Under the pieces are notes generated by a model. The model ran no database searches, was not told the DNA's origin, and saw only the letters and a list, made by a program, of their open reading frames with translations. Positions 61,858-64,000 of a DNA stretch of 64,000 nucleotides are shown here, one piece after another. Location of the stretch: assembly GCF_030622045.1 (NCBI RefSeq), contig NZ_CP130886.1, forward strand, positions 6,704,001 through 6,768,000, given 5' to 3'. The first letter of the stretch is position 1. Each line of letters opens with the position of its first letter. The position numbers and the translations under genes were made by a program. The DNA is from Planctellipticum variicoloris. GTDB taxonomy: Bacteria; Planctomycetota; Planctomycetia; Planctomycetales; Planctomycetaceae.

Positions 61858-62643
61858 CTATCGAGCCGCGCTCGGCGTCACCCGATACCCCAGTATCGCA
61901 TATTCAAACCGCGTCCGGCCGGCCGTGTCGTTGCGCATCCGTTCGAGCGCATCGGGCAGCGCGTCGAACGCCGCCTGCCGGTCCCCGAAGCGGGCGTCCC
62001 CGTAACTCATCAGCACGATCACCAGGCTCTTGGGCTGCGGCAGCGTCTTGTAGGCCTCGTACAGCCGATCCGCAAACTGGGCCCGCGTCTCGCCGCGAAA
62101 CTCCAGCCGCTTGCCGCCGAATGTCAGCACGCAGACGCCGTTGTCCTGGAGATACAGCTCCCACACGTCGCAGCGCTTCCGCATCTCTTCGAACGTCACC
62201 AGGTGATCGACCACCTCATCCGTCTTCGCCTGCCCCAGCGCCTGAAATCGCTGCCGGATGCGGGCGATGTCCGCCGTCGACAGCCCAGGCGCATCGGCCG
62301 TCCCGGGTCGCAGCCGGGCGGCGACTTCGGGATCCTTCGCGCCGAACAGCTCGCGGACCAGCGAACCGACCCGGTCCCGCTCGACCCGCAATTGCCGGAC
62401 TTCCTGCTGCAGGCTGTCCGACTGCCGGACCGCCGCATCTGCCCGCTGAAGCTGCTCCCGCAGCACCGCAAGCTGATCCAGCGCCTTGAGCAGATCCGCC
62501 GTCGCCGCGACGCGCTCGCTCTCCAGCCGGACCGTCTCCCGCCGGACGCTCGTCCGGATATCGAGGTACTGCGCGAAAATCACGATCAGCAGCAGGTCGA
62601 GCAACGGCGTCAGTTGAAACGTGAGCCGGCGGTAAGCGGTCAT
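61858..62643 (-). CDS. ExbD/TolR-like single-pass membrane protein with coiled coil
   Basis: 261 residues. One N-terminal TM helix with an internal acidic residue, FQLTPLLDLLLIVIFAQYLDI (Asp16 on the PLLDLLL motif as in ExbD/TolR/MotB families). A coiled coil follows (about 40-95, ADLLKALDQLAVLREQLQRAD...), then a soluble region 120-261 without a clear OmpA-type peptidoglycan-binding motif. It overlaps the ExbB/MotA-like gene by ATGA (62640-62643), as usual for such stator pairs. It should use the proton-motive force together with its partner; the target is not known, as no TonB or receptor gene is adjacent. Confidence 0.82.
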   Translation of the reverse strand: MTAYRRLTFQLTPLLDLLLIVIFAQYLDIRTSVRRETVRLESERVAATADLLKALDQLAVLREQLQRADAAVRQSDSLQQEVRQLRVERDRVGSLVRELFGAKDPEVAARLRPGTADAPGLSTADIARIRQRFQALGQAKTDEVVDHLVTFEEMRKRCDVWELYLQDNGVCVLTFGGKRLEFRGETRAQFADRLYEAYKTLPQPKSLVIVLMSYGDARFGDRQAAFDALPDALERMRNDTAGRTRFEYAILGYRVTPSAAR

Positions 62644-63305
62644 GGGGCGGCGTCCCCTTCCGCCGCCAGCGCCAGCTCCCGCTTCGCACGGGCCACGGTC
62701 TCCCGCACGTGCAGCCGGTGCTCGGCCAGCCGCCGGAAGCCCGTTTCCACGACGCTGTTGATGAACATCAGCAGCATCGCCGCCATCAGCCCGGCGAACG
62801 TCGACCAGATCGCGTCGCCGAACGACTTCACGATCATGTTGACCGTCTGCGCCCCATCCGCGTCGCCGAGCTGCAGCGCCGCCCCGATCGCCAGGATCGT
62901 CCCCAGCACGCCCGCCAGCGGATACGCCTCGATCATCGTCCGACAGACGTTGTAGCAGGTCTCGAAACTGTGCGACTGCAGGTAACGCCGCTCTTCATCG
63001 AGGATCCGCAGCCGCTGCGACAACGCGATGCGATCCGCCCGGCGGGCCGGCAGATCGAGGACATCGCGGACGTCGGCCAGGAACGCGTCGATCTGATCCG
63101 ACAGCCGCGACCCCCGATCCAGCACGCTCCGGTGCTTCAATTCGCGAGTAAAGCTGTCCAGATCCCCCGCCATCCGCCGCAGATCGAGTCGGGCCCAGAT
63201 CGACAGCCAGACAAACGCCAGCAGATGGACGGCCGCCACGCCGAGAATGACTAGCGTCGACAGACCGGACAGAGTCGTCAACAGTTCGACAGGAATCGAC
63301 GGCAT
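62640..63305 (-). CDS. MotA/TolQ/ExbB-like proton-channel protein
   Basis: 221 residues from the ATG at 63305. TM1 about 14-34, a cytoplasmic helical region 35-125 (with FTRELKHRSVLDRG and RRYLQSHSFETCYNV), TM2 and TM3 in the C-terminal half: AYPLAGVLGTILAIGAALQL with the G-x-x-G-T of TolQ proteins, and FGDAIWSTFAGLMAAMLLMFI, the second pore helix. Together with the ATGA-overlapping ExbD-like gene it forms a two-gene stator unit in the inner membrane. Confidence 0.87.
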   Translation of the reverse strand: MPSIPVELLTTLSGLSTLVILGVAAVHLLAFVWLSIWARLDLRRMAGDLDSFTRELKHRSVLDRGSRLSDQIDAFLADVRDVLDLPARRADRIALSQRLRILDEERRYLQSHSFETCYNVCRTMIEAYPLAGVLGTILAIGAALQLGDADGAQTVNMIVKSFGDAIWSTFAGLMAAMLLMFINSVVETGFRRLAEHRLHVRETVARAKRELALAAEGDAAP

Positions 63306-63467
63306 GCGGTGGAATCCGGGGTTCGGGCGGAAGTGGTCCGGACCGGATTGTAGCCCGCGAGGGGATTTGGGGGGAGCGGAAGTCAGAGAGAGAGTGGCCC
63401 CGGTTGCCATTCCAATGGCTACCGGGGTCGCGAAGCGACAGGAGGAAGCCCATCTGCCACCCAGCGA

Positions 63468-63941
63468 CTAATCGGGCAACAGGCAGCAGTTCTTGACGGG
63501 ATCGTCAAGATAGCCGTTAACGAAGTCCGTGAATGAATCGAAGAAGTATTGAACCTTGAAGGCGCCGCGATCGGCGAAGACGCTTGCAACAGGAGTGAGA
63601 GCCGTCTCGTCGGCGGACAGACGAATCGCAAATGTTGGCAATCCAATCGAGTGGTCTGCGAACATGAAACAGCGACGGGCGTCCGGGAATCCTGCCGAGC
63701 AGTCCGGCCAATCCTCGGCGATGGTCACCAGTTCTTGCAGTGGCCAGAAGCGGAAGAAATCGTCGTCCCAGGTTTCGCGTTCGCCCATCCCGTTGACCGC
63801 GAGGAAGTACGCCCGCATGTCGGCCGGAAGTACCACATCGTGGCCGCATTCGAATGCTTGAATCGCGGTGACTGCCGCACCGACTGGGCGCGGAATGCCG
63901 TGTGCTTGCCATCGTTCGATCAAACGACCGAGGTTGAGCAT
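63468..63941 (-). CDS. SMI1/KNR4 (SUKH) family protein
   Basis: 157 residues, the normal SUKH size. The family pattern is recognisable: AFECGHDVVLPADMRAYFLAVNGMG near the N-terminus, FRFWPLQELVTIAED, CFMFADHSIGLPTFAIRLS in the middle and FFDSFTDFVNGYL close to the end. SUKH proteins commonly serve as immunity proteins for contact-dependent or Rhs-type toxins. The reading frame just beyond it on the minus strand ends with LDYYLKD and a TGA at 63977-63979, so another gene probably ends there outside the window; whether that is a toxin is unknown. Confidence 0.75.
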   Translation of the reverse strand: MLNLGRLIERWQAHGIPRPVGAAVTAIQAFECGHDVVLPADMRAYFLAVNGMGERETWDDDFFRFWPLQELVTIAEDWPDCSAGFPDARRCFMFADHSIGLPTFAIRLSADETALTPVASVFADRGAFKVQYFFDSFTDFVNGYLDDPVKNCCLLPD

Positions 63942-63976
63942 GGAGATGACCGCCAGACGCTTGACTCGGGCCGCCC

Positions 63977-64000
63977 TCAGTCCTTCAGGTAATAATCCAG
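63977..64000 (-). CDS. Possible 3' end of a gene continuing beyond the right edge
   Basis: Minus-strand frame open to the window edge that reads LDYYLKD before a TGA (63977-63979). Only 7 codons are visible, so it is a guess from position and the 35-bp distance to the SUKH gene. Confidence 0.2.
   Translation of the reverse strand: MDYYLKD

Noticed and set aside
1-64000. tRNA genes
   Set aside because: I scanned for the T-loop GTTCRANNC with matching stems and found none that fold; absence is not proven without a covariance search such as tRNAscan-SE.

Overview
The window looks like a chromosomal stretch of a planctomycete (phylum Planctomycetota, probably order Planctomycetales). The reasons are its high GC content, the paired DUF1501 and DUF1549/DUF1553 proteins, a very large dehydrogenase/HEAT/cytochrome-c fusion of the PVC type, a cysteine-rich repeat secretory protein, a squalene-route-like C30 carotenoid gene set, and many short dispersed inverted repeats between genes. 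I recognise no rRNA, tRNA, CRISPR array, transposase or prophage.

Layout. 1-2745: 3' end of a cysteine desulfurase, a heme-motif sensor histidine kinase and a small SET-domain protein. 2929-5992 (minus): an acyl-adenylate ligase and an aldehyde-dehydrogenase-type reductase, separated by a four-helix-bundle gene lying between 33-bp inverted repeats. 6401-12669 (plus): an exopolysaccharide module (export lipoprotein, Wzc-type tyrosine kinase, O-antigen ligase/polymerase with a TPR-like tail), facing a Ser/Thr kinase. 14385-17016 (minus): N-acetylglucosamine-6-phosphate deacetylase and an amidase. 17365-23450: two DUF1501 proteins and a divergent DUF1549/DUF1553 cytochrome-like protein. 23638-30456: isochorismatase-like hydrolase, DUF2262 protein, NagD-type HAD phosphatase, secreted HEAT protein, histone-deacetylase-family protein and RNase III, followed by a tiny Lys-rich H1-like protein (30548-30730, minus).

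31406-43699: two sugar-isomerase-like TIM barrels, the Cys-rich repeat protein, an 1826-residue fusion (neutral-ceramidase-like, PVC dehydrogenase, HEAT, cytochrome c, carbohydrate-binding-like), and a zinc-ribbon membrane protein. 43923-51270: SpoU/TrmH RNA methyltransferase overlapping an iron-type alcohol dehydrogenase, a GT-C-like membrane protein, a thioredoxin-trypsin fusion, a 63-residue protein and peptidase T.

51615-58299 (plus) is the most coherent pathway: two CrtI-type oxidoreductases, an aldehyde dehydrogenase, an acyltransferase and a glycosyltransferase. The acyltransferase and glycosyltransferase starts are GTG codons overlapping the preceding stop (GTGA). This is the gene set expected for a staphyloxanthin-like glycosylated and acylated C30 carotenoid acid; the first enzyme (squalene or dehydrosqualene synthase) is not in the window. 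The end holds RdgB, a PQQ-type propeller, an alpha/beta hydrolase, an ExbB/ExbD-like pair and a SUKH (SMI1/KNR4) protein.

The features most worth a second look are the four-helix-bundle cassette splitting an apparent two-gene operon, a dispersed repeat that supplies the stop codons of two neighbouring genes, the giant ceramidase/dehydrogenase fusion, and the carotenoid operon.
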